IMG/VR virus record: IMGVR_UViG_3300031539_005008
Location: 1-25,332 of that record
Strand: one strand, 5' to 3'
Origin: a virus
DNA length: 25,332 nucleotides
The translations under genes were made by a program, and so were the position numbers. The stretch's first letter is position 1; each line of letters starts with the position of its first letter. This document shows positions 15,277-22,496 of the stretch, in pieces. The notes under the pieces were generated by a model. It was not told where the DNA came from, did no database searches, and saw nothing but the letters and a program-made list of their open reading frames with translations.

Positions 15277-15624
15277 GAACAGTTCTTTTAAAATTGGGGT
15301 CAAGTCAAGTTTAGTTAAGTCAAAAATATGTCAGAAATAAAGTCATTAAATTGTGAGTTAGTAAGCAATCAAGATATTAGTTATCTTGAGGGAAAGTTAA
15401 AAACATTTTTAGATAGTTTAGGACTGCCAGAAAAACAAGAAAAAGCGACAAAAGATATTATTCAATCAATAATCTGGGAATGGTATTGCTTTATCAGGGA
15501 TACTTTTACCGACCACTTAATAGAAAAAAGGGATTGGTATGAAAAAAATAATGATAAAGAGCATAACCAAGATAGATAACAATTAACATCCAAGATTTTG
15601 ACCCCAATTTTAAGAGAATTGCTC
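15277..15624. repeat. 27-nt inverted repeat flanking a small gene
   Basis: 15277-15303 and 15598-15624 are inverted copies with three differences in 27 positions. The core TTAAAATTGGGGTCAA is exact. As RNA, two of the three differences are G-U pairs, leaving one mismatch, so the transcript could form a long stem closing a loop of about 294 nt that holds the 83-aa gene. The pattern could be the ends of a small non-autonomous mobile element or a conserved RNA stem. No transposase is present and no target-site duplication was identified. Confidence 0.7.
15328..15579 (+). CDS. hypothetical protein enclosed by the inverted repeat
   Basis: 83 aa, family not recognised. It is helical, with ISYLEGKLKTFLDSLGLPEK then IIQSIIWEWYCFIRDTFTDH, and a hydrophilic end (KRDWYEKNNDKEHNQDR). 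The W/Y/F-rich segment (residues about 48-60) could be buried or touch a membrane but is not a full transmembrane segment. It is A/T-richer than its neighbours, has no Shine-Dalgarno sequence (AAGTCAAAAATATG), and lies wholly between the arms of the 27-nt inverted repeat. Possible accessory (cargo) gene; no function claimed. Confidence 0.6.
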   Translation: MSEIKSLNCELVSNQDISYLEGKLKTFLDSLGLPEKQEKATKDIIQSIIWEWYCFIRDTFTDHLIEKRDWYEKNNDKEHNQDR

Positions 15625-15641
15625 TTTCAAGGAGAAAAGAA

Positions 15642-15812
15642 ATGTCAGAGATACCGAGAGTTGATTTGAGAAAGGTGGTGTGCGACCGCCAATATTGCCC
15701 CGTGAGAGGACAATTCGGAAGATGCTATCTGGATATCTTCCGAGGGTGCCATCTCCATCTGGGCTGGCGGAAGATTGCCGTCCAAGACGGCGACAAGCTT
15801 ACCGCTAAATAA
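15642..15812 (+). CDS. small cysteine-rich protein
   Basis: 56 aa, ATG at 15642, TAA at 15810-15812. It has one of the best ribosome sites in the window, AAGGAG at 15629-15634, 7 nt from the ATG. Cys14, Cys19, Cys28 and Cys36 with His37/His39 (VVCDRQYCPVRGQFGRC; RGCHLHLG) could bind a metal. The beginning SEIPRVDLRKVVCDRQYCP is basic. Codon choice is G/C-richer than in the gene before it. It starts right after the right arm of the inverted repeat and before the M23 peptidase gene. Family not recognised. Confidence 0.55.
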   Translation: MSEIPRVDLRKVVCDRQYCPVRGQFGRCYLDIFRGCHLHLGWRKIAVQDGDKLTAK

Positions 15813-15817
15813 CCAAA

Positions 15818-15843
15818 GGGGGTGAGAAATAAATCCCACCCCC
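15818..15843 (+). promoter_or_regulatory. hairpin directly before the M23 peptidase gene
   Basis: GGGGGTG (15818-15824) pairs with CACCCCC (15837-15843). After one A-C mismatch, two more pairs close on the loop AATAAA. The stem fills most of the 39-nt gap between stop 15812 and ATG 15852 and ends 8 nt before the start, leaving no room for a Shine-Dalgarno site. It probably limits translation of the lytic enzyme or stabilises the transcript. An in-frame GTG at 15822 lies inside the stem and is an unlikely start. Confidence 0.6.
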
Positions 15844-15851
15844 AAGATTCT

Positions 15852-16469
15852 ATGAGAATCTACCGAGCCATAAAATCAAACATCAAAACACAGGGTTTCG
15901 GGATAGAAGGAACGAAACCAAGTATGCTGGCATTCTATAAAAGCATAGGACTTTTAGCCCATAACGGGATAGATTGGGCGATCCGTTGCCAAGACAATCA
16001 AAAGAAAGACGGGGGATTATGCGAGGCGATATTTTGGGATTGCGATTGTTATGGCAAGATAGCAGTTATTTGTAATGACCGATTGGCGGGTTTGGGATAT
16101 GGCATAATAAGCGAAGATAAAGACGGGATTTTCAAACATATTTTCTGCCATTTGGATAGTTTAAATCCGAAACTGAAAGTAGGGGATATTGTGGGACCAG
16201 CTGATTTCTTGGGAATCGGCGGGAATACAGGGCAAAGCACAGGGGCACACTTACACAGAGGATTAAAACCTATGGGCAAAGACACTTACGGGAACTATTA
16301 TGTAAAAGACCGGAATAACGGATATGACGGAGCGGTCGACTTAAAAGAACATTTTATCAACAAATTCATCCTTGATTATTTTGAGGAGTTAAAAAACATT
16401 CAAACGCAAATAAACGTTTTTCAAACAATAATTAACGTGTTTAAAAAACTAATAAACATAATAAAATGA
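15852..16469 (+). CDS. M23 family metallopeptidase, endolysin-like
   Basis: 205 aa from the ATG at 15852. Zinc-binding and catalytic motifs of peptidase family M23 (LytM type) are present: His37 and Asp41 in LAHNGIDW (HxxxD), His100 in IFCHLDSL, and His133/His135 in GQSTGAHLHRGL (HxH). The GIGGNTGQSTGAHLH stretch is the standard end of the active site. It would cut peptide cross-links of host peptidoglycan, for lysis or during entry. The last 50 residues form an amphipathic helix (FQTIINVFKKLINIIK), perhaps membrane- or wall-targeting. There is no signal peptide, so release would depend on a holin. It overlaps the next gene by ATGA. Confidence 0.9.
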   Translation: MRIYRAIKSNIKTQGFGIEGTKPSMLAFYKSIGLLAHNGIDWAIRCQDNQKKDGGLCEAIFWDCDCYGKIAVICNDRLAGLGYGIISEDKDGIFKHIFCHLDSLNPKLKVGDIVGPADFLGIGGNTGQSTGAHLHRGLKPMGKDTYGNYYVKDRNNGYDGAVDLKEHFINKFILDYFEELKNIQTQINVFQTIINVFKKLINIIK

Positions 16470-16678
16470 AAAAAATAACAAAAACAATTTTAGTTATCAT
16501 CGTTTGTGTGGCAATTTTAGGATCTGTGGGGTTAAATGTTTACTGGTTCGGTTGGATAAAAGTTAAAATAAAATATCAGCAAGAAGGATTTAACTCAGCA
16601 CTCCAAGCGGTGGTAAATCAGGTTCAACAAACAGGAGAAGTAAAAATCGGAGAGATTACTTTGATTCAAAAACAATGA
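16466..16678 (+). CDS. small membrane protein of the lysis group
   Basis: 70 aa. A basic start (KKITKTI) precedes one transmembrane segment (residues about 8-29, ILVIIVCVAILGSVGLNVYWF). The outer part includes YQQEGFNSALQAVVNQVQQT and GEVKIGEITLI. A pattern of 'G...A...v..qvq.tGev.i' after a signal anchor recurs in small phage proteins of unknown function. The topology (N-in, short external domain) would suit a spanin- or antiholin-like role, but that is inference. ATGA overlaps at both ends couple it to the peptidase gene and to the next membrane protein. Confidence 0.62.
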   Translation: MKKITKTILVIIVCVAILGSVGLNVYWFGWIKVKIKYQQEGFNSALQAVVNQVQQTGEVKIGEITLIQKQ

Positions 16679-16989
16679 CCGAATCAGGATTAAAAAAAGC
16701 ATTGGTAGAACTCGGTATAGGAACTGCTCTGGTTGCAGGTATTGCCAGTTATTTTGTTTTCAAAAAGAATTATCTGACTTGGGAAGAGTATATATCTACT
16801 GTCAAAGTTTATCAGATGAAAATAGAGGGGATAAAGGAAGACTGTGAAAAGGATGTTAGGTGTATTGAAAAGGATGGCCAGCCAAAGGTTATTTTCCGGG
16901 GAGCAAAGAATAAAAAAGACGTTTTGGATATGTTGAACCAGTGGATAGAGGACGACGAAAAAAATCCTAAAACTTATAAGTTAAAATAA
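16675..16989 (+). CDS. membrane protein, unknown function
   Basis: 104 aa. One hydrophobic segment near the N-terminus (residues about 10-29, VELGIGTALVAGIASYFVFK), then a charged domain with two cysteines (IKEDCEKDVRCIEKDG) that may form a disulfide, and an acidic helix (DMLNQWIEDDEKN). It overlaps the previous gene by ATGA and the next by TAATG, so it belongs to a coupled unit from the peptidase to the fibre gene. Holin or spanin partner is possible; family not recognised. Confidence 0.6.
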   Translation: MTESGLKKALVELGIGTALVAGIASYFVFKKNYLTWEEYISTVKVYQMKIEGIKEDCEKDVRCIEKDGQPKVIFRGAKNKKDVLDMLNQWIEDDEKNPKTYKLK

Positions 16990-17792
16990 TGGAAAACAAA
17001 GAAATAGACAATCTGAATAAAAGGATTAAGGAGTTGGAAAGAATTGTGACATTTCATACTCACAGCGGGTCTGACGGTACAAAAGTTATTGGCGAGGGAC
17101 ATATTGTATTAAAAAAAGATAAATTCTTCCAAATAGGAAAGACATACTATGGTAACCACAACATAAATGAAGGACTTTCAAACGAAGCCAATAGGATAAT
17201 TCTTGCATCTGGATTGGCTAAAGAACTCGGATTTGGGTACAAGACAGAAAATTCGGAACTGGTTATGGAGCATCAGGAAGGCAGTGTTCTCTCGTTCCTT
17301 TATGGTTTGAGACCACCATTGGCCGCCGGGCCGAGAACAGGAGTAATAAGTATAGGTAGTGGGTATAGCACGATTACTGATCCAGAACAAACCTTTGAGA
17401 CCAACGAATTGGCCGGTTGCTACATCAGTATTAAAGGATTAACTACCGGAACACTTGAGACACACTTGATATCCTCGAACACTGCCACTCAGATAACGAT
17501 TTCAACCACATGGGGAATTTCGGAAAGTGTCTATTACGTGATATTTAGACCGATGTATCTTGGTGCGGCAGATTTTCCTTGGCAGAGACTCTATGTGATT
17601 GGGGATATAAGATTTGGAAGAGGAGCAAGTGCCGGCGCGAATGTTATTTATATCAAATACGGAAGTGGAAGCCCAGAAGGCGTTATTACGGCAAACATCG
17701 GCAGTTTATACTTAAGAACAGACGGTTCGACCTCGACCACTCTTTATGTAAAAACGAGTGGTACGGGATCAACTGGATGGACGGCAAAATAA
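16989..17792 (+). CDS. fibre protein with N-terminal coiled coil
   Basis: 267 aa. A short coiled coil (residues 1-20, KEIDNLNKRIKELERIVTFH) leads into THSGSDGTKVIGEGHI, a frequent fibre opening. Residues about 115-190 look like a small beta-domain (AGCYISIKGLTTGTLETHLI, then SNTATQITIST). The C-terminus (SPEGVITANIGSLYLRTDGS, then TTLYVKTSGTGSTGWTAK) is a very common end of phage fibres and appendages ('p.GsLYlrtdG...tlYvKtsGtg.tGW'). It is likely a trimeric tail appendage or tail needle. The gene shares one base with its upstream neighbour (TAATG). Confidence 0.74.
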   Translation: MENKEIDNLNKRIKELERIVTFHTHSGSDGTKVIGEGHIVLKKDKFFQIGKTYYGNHNINEGLSNEANRIILASGLAKELGFGYKTENSELVMEHQEGSVLSFLYGLRPPLAAGPRTGVISIGSGYSTITDPEQTFETNELAGCYISIKGLTTGTLETHLISSNTATQITISTTWGISESVYYVIFRPMYLGAADFPWQRLYVIGDIRFGRGASAGANVIYIKYGSGSPEGVITANIGSLYLRTDGSTSTTLYVKTSGTGSTGWTAK

Positions 17793-17793
17793 A

Positions 17794-17823
17794 ATGATTC
17801 CATTTCCACCAGTAGAAGCATAA
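17794..17823 (+). other. possible 9-residue leader ORF
   Basis: ATG at 17794 starts 1 nt after the fibre stop codon and reads MIPFPPVEA before TAA at 17821-17823, ending 6 nt before the ATG of the next gene. Two consecutive Pro pairs could slow ribosomes. It fits re-initiation between two genes with no other leader, but it is too short to support by itself. Confidence 0.2.
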
Positions 17824-17829
17824 AATAAA

Positions 17830-20100
17830 ATGCAAATCTCTATTCCTCCACAGGATACCAAGCAATTTACCAAACCCTCAAGGGGAGAGGTTTATGGTAA
17901 TCTTTGGGCTACCAAGAATATAGACCTATTCTCAAATCGGGGAAAGGCCCGGCTTTCGGAGCGGATGTATAGAGTGTTTGACGACGGGGACGACGCTGAC
18001 CTGGAAGTAGCGGTCAAGTTCTTAAGATCAAACGCCGGCGGCACGGACAGATGGTGGGCGCTGACCCAGGGAGGGGCAAGTGCCACAAATGACGGGTTGC
18101 TTTTCAAGACAACAGCCACCGACCCCCTGGTGGGATGGGCGCAAGATGCCTCCACCGCCACTCCGACTGACTGCGTAGATGATATGGAGATATTTGGTCA
18201 ACAGGATAATACGGACAGATTGATAGTAGCGAGATCCACTGATTTGGGATTACTTACAACACCAAATACGGGATTAAAATCTCCGGCAAGTACCCAAGCG
18301 GCAAGCGGAGGTTGGGTGGCTTGGACTAACCCTACTAATGGATATTCAAGCAACGATTCTTATGCTACGAACGATGCGGCCAATGAAGCAAGTGTTTGGT
18401 ATAACTTCTCTTTGGGAGTTCCGGCAGACGCAATCATTTTAGGGATAGAAGTTCAAGTTGAAGCAAAGGTTAACGATATCTCATTGGCGCCCGAACTTAA
18501 ATTATATTTATCAAAAAATGGGTCAACTGCCATAGAAGCTACTCTGAAACAAACAGGAGCTCTTACCACGGCTGATGTAGTTTATACACTTGGAGGTCCA
18601 ACTGATTTATGGGAAGAAACTTGGGTGGCTGCTGATTTCGGGGCTAATTTTGGAGTGGCAATTTATGGATCTGTATATGGGACGCCCCCGAATCCTACTT
18701 TTTCATTAGACCATATTCAGGTTAAAATATATTACACATCAGAGACGAATACCTGGCTGAGTTGGTGGACCAGTGCGTCTTATTTAAACCAAGCCGCGCT
18801 GACGGCGGCGAACCCGCATCCTCTTCATCAATTTATAAACCTACTGATGGTGGCGGATGGTAACCTTTTGCATACCATAGATGACAGTTTGGTAGTGGTA
18901 CACAGCAGACTGGTTCTACCCAAAGAGTACCAAATAATATGGATAGAGGATGACGGATTCCGGGTATATCTCGGAACAAGACACACTAAAAGTGGCGAGG
19001 CATTGGTATTTCCATGGAACGGAACTGATGCGACATACGACTCGCCTATTCCAGTGAAAGACAGTATCTCGTTGGCCGGAAGGGCTGACGCGGATGGAAT
19101 GATGCATACGATCAACGGAAAAGGACAACTCCTGGGATACAATGGGCAGGACTTTGTAGAGGTCGCTGCCTTTCCGATAGCCGAGAATAACTTTTTAAGA
19201 TGGACTCCAGACCAAGCCCGAGGGCAAAAAGTTCATCCCAACGGAATGACCTTGGTGAATGGTAAAATAAACATTTTAGCAGATGGAAGAGACAAAGATG
19301 GAAATCGAATAGAGAATATGCCAAGTGGAATATGGGAATACGATAAAGAAATTGGACTTTACCATAAAAACTCCCTTGGACAATATGATGGCACCACTAA
19401 CAATGAATGGGGAGCATCCCAGGTCATCGTGACAGGAGCATTAACAGAGACGACAGATGATAAGGGAAGGGTACTCGCTGGGGCAGAAGTTTATGTAGAT
19501 AACGAAACCACTAAACTTGAACTCATCGCCGCGATGAAATCCGAAGCCAACCAAAGAGGGTATTTTGTCACCTCCCAAATACATTCGCAAGATGTCAGAT
19601 CGTTCTGGCAGAGATTAAATATTGCCTTCAAAAAGTTTGAAAACACAACCGATAGAATAATAGTTAAATACCGGACTGAAAAAGACAAGAACTTTATCGA
19701 AGCGAAGGGAGTAATGAACTCGTTTAGTATTACTTGGACTGACACAGATACATTCACCGTTTCAGACACCATATTTGATGATGCCGAGGTAGGGGACGAA
19801 ATAGAGATAACTCTTGGCAAGGGGGCCGGCGCCTGTGCTCATATCGCTTCCATAAGCGGGACATCTCCGGACTACACCATCGTCCTTGACGAGGATATAC
19901 CAAACGCAGCGGGAACCGCGCTCGCGAGAATACAGAACTGGATAAAACTGGGGGAGATAAGTGACACCTCATTATCTAAAACTCTTTTTAAAATAACTAA
20001 AAGGTCAAAATGGATTCAACTAAAAGTAGAGATGCGGGGAGGTCAAATCTCCCCAGAGTTTGAGGAGGCATTATTAAGTTTTAACCTTTCAAAAAAATGA
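17830..20100 (+). CDS. large tail-hub / stabilisation-type structural protein
   Basis: 756 aa. The start (SIPPQDTKQFTKPSRGEVYG, then NLWATKNIDLFSNRGKARLS) and the following beta-rich run with many Trp residues, dominated by short strands (TDRLIVARSTDLG; NLLMVADGNLLHTIDD; FRVYLGTRHTKSGEALVF), suggest a beta-propeller-like tail hub. A domain at about residues 145-310 (WVAWTNPTNGYSSNDSY; PADAIILGIEVQVEA; FSLDHIQVKIYYT) resembles jelly-roll modules often inserted in phage proteins and is A/T-richer than its flanks. Near residue 630-710 lies a small beta-domain (VGDEIEITLGKGAGACAHIA). Coming just before the adaptor gene, it may be a tail-tubular or tail stabilisation protein; exact role unknown. 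Confidence 0.6.
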   Translation: MQISIPPQDTKQFTKPSRGEVYGNLWATKNIDLFSNRGKARLSERMYRVFDDGDDADLEVAVKFLRSNAGGTDRWWALTQGGASATNDGLLFKTTATDPLVGWAQDASTATPTDCVDDMEIFGQQDNTDRLIVARSTDLGLLTTPNTGLKSPASTQAASGGWVAWTNPTNGYSSNDSYATNDAANEASVWYNFSLGVPADAIILGIEVQVEAKVNDISLAPELKLYLSKNGSTAIEATLKQTGALTTADVVYTLGGPTDLWEETWVAADFGANFGVAIYGSVYGTPPNPTFSLDHIQVKIYYTSETNTWLSWWTSASYLNQAALTAANPHPLHQFINLLMVADGNLLHTIDDSLVVVHSRLVLPKEYQIIWIEDDGFRVYLGTRHTKSGEALVFPWNGTDATYDSPIPVKDSISLAGRADADGMMHTINGKGQLLGYNGQDFVEVAAFPIAENNFLRWTPDQARGQKVHPNGMTLVNGKINILADGRDKDGNRIENMPSGIWEYDKEIGLYHKNSLGQYDGTTNNEWGASQVIVTGALTETTDDKGRVLAGAEVYVDNETTKLELIAAMKSEANQRGYFVTSQIHSQDVRSFWQRLNIAFKKFENTTDRIIVKYRTEKDKNFIEAKGVMNSFSITWTDTDTFTVSDTIFDDAEVGDEIEITLGKGAGACAHIASISGTSPDYTIVLDEDIPNAAGTALARIQNWIKLGEISDTSLSKTLFKITKRSKWIQLKVEMRGGQISPEFEEALLSFNLSKK

Positions 20101-21047
20101 AATCATTTCAGGAACTTTATACGGAGCTCCAGGACTTGACCGGAGAAACGTCGTCGGCCCAACTCACCATATTTAAGAGATGGATAAACGACACCGACAA
20201 ACTGGTGTCGGCCAAAGCGCCTTTCCTTTGCATGGAGACTACCGCCACGAAGTCAACAGTCGCCTCACAGGAGGGATACCAAATACCGAACACAATACAG
20301 AAAATCAGGAGTGTTAAGGTAACGCTGGCCGGCGGGACAATCTACAGGCCGAGACCGGTCGAGGATCCGAGATACTGGGAATACCTTCAGTCCATGGAAG
20401 CCGGGGATTCAGACGCAACAAGGTTGTTCATGAAGCAGGGAAACCAAATACTTTTATGGCCAGAACCGGCCACCACCGGAAGTACGATCACCATCAGGGG
20501 AACGAGAAGGGTAAGGGATATGTCTCTGGCCGATTATGCGACAGGAACGATTTCCGCCGCGACAATCACAGACGAAACGATAACCGGAGCATTGACCGCC
20601 TGGGCGACAAATGCCGTAGGAAATTGGATCAGGATAGATTACACCTACGGGGACTTCCAATGGTATGAGATAAGTTCTATAACCAGCACCACGGCGCTGG
20701 AGTTAGTCAAACCCTACGAGGGACCGACATTTACCGGACAGGCAGAGACTTATAAAATAGGAGAATTTTCGTACATTCCAGGAGAATATCATCCATTGCT
20801 TATTTATAGACCATTAGCGCTTTATTATGCGGGGTTAGAGGACACAGCAAATTCGGACAGATACTGGAGGATGTATGACGGAGGAAAGGAGGCGGGATTG
20901 TCTGCCAACACTGGAGGAATACTCAAGAATATGATGACAGAAGAACTCAGCAGAAATGAGGGGTTGTACGTCGAACCTCTTCAAACTGAGGAATTAAGCA
21001 TAGAAGATTTTATTATTCCCAATGAGGGAATTGAAATAGAATCATAA
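20097..21047 (+). CDS. head-to-tail adaptor (P22 gp4-like, putative)
   Basis: 316 aa. The helical N-terminus (FQELYTELQDLTGETSSAQL, then TIFKRWINDTDKLVSAKAPF) and the following TKSTVASQEGYQIPNTIQKI with IRSVKVTLAGGTIYRPRPV fit adaptor/neck proteins such as P22 gp4, which bind the portal and build the short tail. Residues about 145-228 hold an inserted beta-domain (WIRIDYTYGDFQWYEISSIT). A C-terminal helix carries EYHPLLIYRPLALYYAGLED, also typical of these proteins. Overlap of ATGA with the tail-hub gene implies coupled synthesis. No acidic or catalytic motif is seen. Confidence 0.68.
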   Translation: MKSFQELYTELQDLTGETSSAQLTIFKRWINDTDKLVSAKAPFLCMETTATKSTVASQEGYQIPNTIQKIRSVKVTLAGGTIYRPRPVEDPRYWEYLQSMEAGDSDATRLFMKQGNQILLWPEPATTGSTITIRGTRRVRDMSLADYATGTISAATITDETITGALTAWATNAVGNWIRIDYTYGDFQWYEISSITSTTALELVKPYEGPTFTGQAETYKIGEFSYIPGEYHPLLIYRPLALYYAGLEDTANSDRYWRMYDGGKEAGLSANTGGILKNMMTEELSRNEGLYVEPLQTEELSIEDFIIPNEGIEIES

Positions 21048-21053
21048 AAAAAC

Positions 21054-22493
21054 ATGCCACAAACATATACCGTTCAAAAAGGAGAAACCCTAAGTGGGAT
21101 AGGAAAAAGGTTGGGAGTCGACTGGAAAAAAATCACTGGATATAAATCTGGTGATCCGAACCTCATCCACCCTGGGGAGGTATTGAATATCCCCGGAGGA
21201 GAAACGGTTACGCCGCCAGTCGCATCGTCGGCGCCCATAACGCTTCCCGGGTTGGGGGATGAAGTTAGGGACAGATCATTAGGAGCGAACATACCAGATA
21301 AGACAACAGGAGACACACGGGAAGACAATCTGCTTACCGATCTGACAGAAAGACTTACATCATATGCCACCGCCTCGACCCTGACCGAGGAAAAGAAAAG
21401 ACTCGAAGAAGAGAAAGGAGTGCTCGGGATGGAAGCGCGAGTTGGTTCTTTTGAATCAGAAATATCTACAACGCAGACACTGCTTGACCAGTTAGAAGAC
21501 GACATAACCAAGAGGACCCGGGAATACCTGGTAAGCGAACCGCAAAGGCGGAGAGTATTGGCGGCGGAACAGGAACCCCTTATGAAACAACTCGGCATAG
21601 CCGAGAGAGGGTTGGCGGGAGCCACTGGAAGATTAGAAAGAACAAAAACGGATATCTTAACCGAACTCGGGTTGATAGAAAAGGAAAGGACAATGCCGCT
21701 GGATTTATTTGAAAGAGAACTCAATATCAGAGGCAAGATCAAGGAATTGGCCACTAAAGATATTCCTAACGTAACCACTTCCCAGTTTAATGACGAGGGA
21801 GATTTGACCATAGTGACGCAAGATCCGACCACCGGAGCATTCAGCACGCAAACCATAAAGGGAATAGGAAAGAAGGCAGGCGAGTATGAGGAATTCTCAA
21901 CAATTACCAACTCGGCCGGGGACGTAACAGTAATCGGAATAAAAAGAGACGGCACGACCCAAAACCTTGGGGTGTTCAAGGGGGCGGGAAAAAGCGAAGA
22001 GGCGACTGGAACAACTGTCCAAAAACAAATCCGATCATACATCAATAGTATTAAAGATTCCTATATGGCCGATAAAGGGCAAACAGCAGGATACAGGGAG
22101 AAACTGATTCAAAATATAGTAGACGATGCGGGCGAGGAATATAGAGACTTTATAAGCAACGAAGTTTATACTCAATTGGTTGATATCGGTGGCGATGGGG
22201 AGCAATACATTACAAAAGACTGGCTTAAAACTTCTTATGGTGATGTTGGATTAGAAAACGAAGTTAAAAAGTATTATGGTTTAGAGGGACTTACTGATAA
22301 AGAATTAAAAGCGAAAGCTAAGGAAGCTGGATTTACTGCTGGTGGATTTTTAGGAATAGGGACTGGAAAAGAAGGTGTTGAAGAATATGTCGAAAGTTTA
22401 AAAGAAAAATATCTCAATTATTTAGAGGGATTGATTAAACAATATAGGGATGCTGGACATTCTGACGATGAAATATTAAAAATGATGAGATAA
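21054..22493 (+). CDS. LysM-containing ejection/tail protein
   Basis: 479 aa. Residues 3-48 are a LysM domain (QTYTVQKGETLSGIGKRLGV to IHPGEVLNIPGG), a peptidoglycan-binding fold. After a Pro/Ser-rich linker come two long coiled-coil regions (residues about 110-240, with EEKKRLEEEKGVLGMEARV and LERTKTDILTELGLIEKERT). A beta-domain of about 70 residues follows (ITNSAGDVTVIGIKRDGTTQ), then a helical end (YVESLKEKYLNYLEGLIKQY). Such a layout suits an internal virion or ejection protein that contacts the cell wall. The last third (from about 22150) uses many more A/T-ending codons than the first part. Confidence 0.6.
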   Translation: MPQTYTVQKGETLSGIGKRLGVDWKKITGYKSGDPNLIHPGEVLNIPGGETVTPPVASSAPITLPGLGDEVRDRSLGANIPDKTTGDTREDNLLTDLTERLTSYATASTLTEEKKRLEEEKGVLGMEARVGSFESEISTTQTLLDQLEDDITKRTREYLVSEPQRRRVLAAEQEPLMKQLGIAERGLAGATGRLERTKTDILTELGLIEKERTMPLDLFERELNIRGKIKELATKDIPNVTTSQFNDEGDLTIVTQDPTTGAFSTQTIKGIGKKAGEYEEFSTITNSAGDVTVIGIKRDGTTQNLGVFKGAGKSEEATGTTVQKQIRSYINSIKDSYMADKGQTAGYREKLIQNIVDDAGEEYRDFISNEVYTQLVDIGGDGEQYITKDWLKTSYGDVGLENEVKKYYGLEGLTDKELKAKAKEAGFTAGGFLGIGTGKEGVEEYVESLKEKYLNYLEGLIKQYRDAGHSDDEILKMMR

Positions 22494-22496
22494 AAG

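Noticed and set aside
15087-15314. Open frame in the structured region (readable as a basic 61-75 aa protein)
   Set aside because: No Shine-Dalgarno site or ATG, no family recognised, and the same bases form several stems; left as RNA candidate rather than gene.
21074-22045. Long open frame on the minus strand (about 323 codons)
   Set aside because: It lies opposite the LysM protein gene, has Ser/Val/Leu-rich composition typical of antisense shadows and no start signal; the + strand gene has clear domains.
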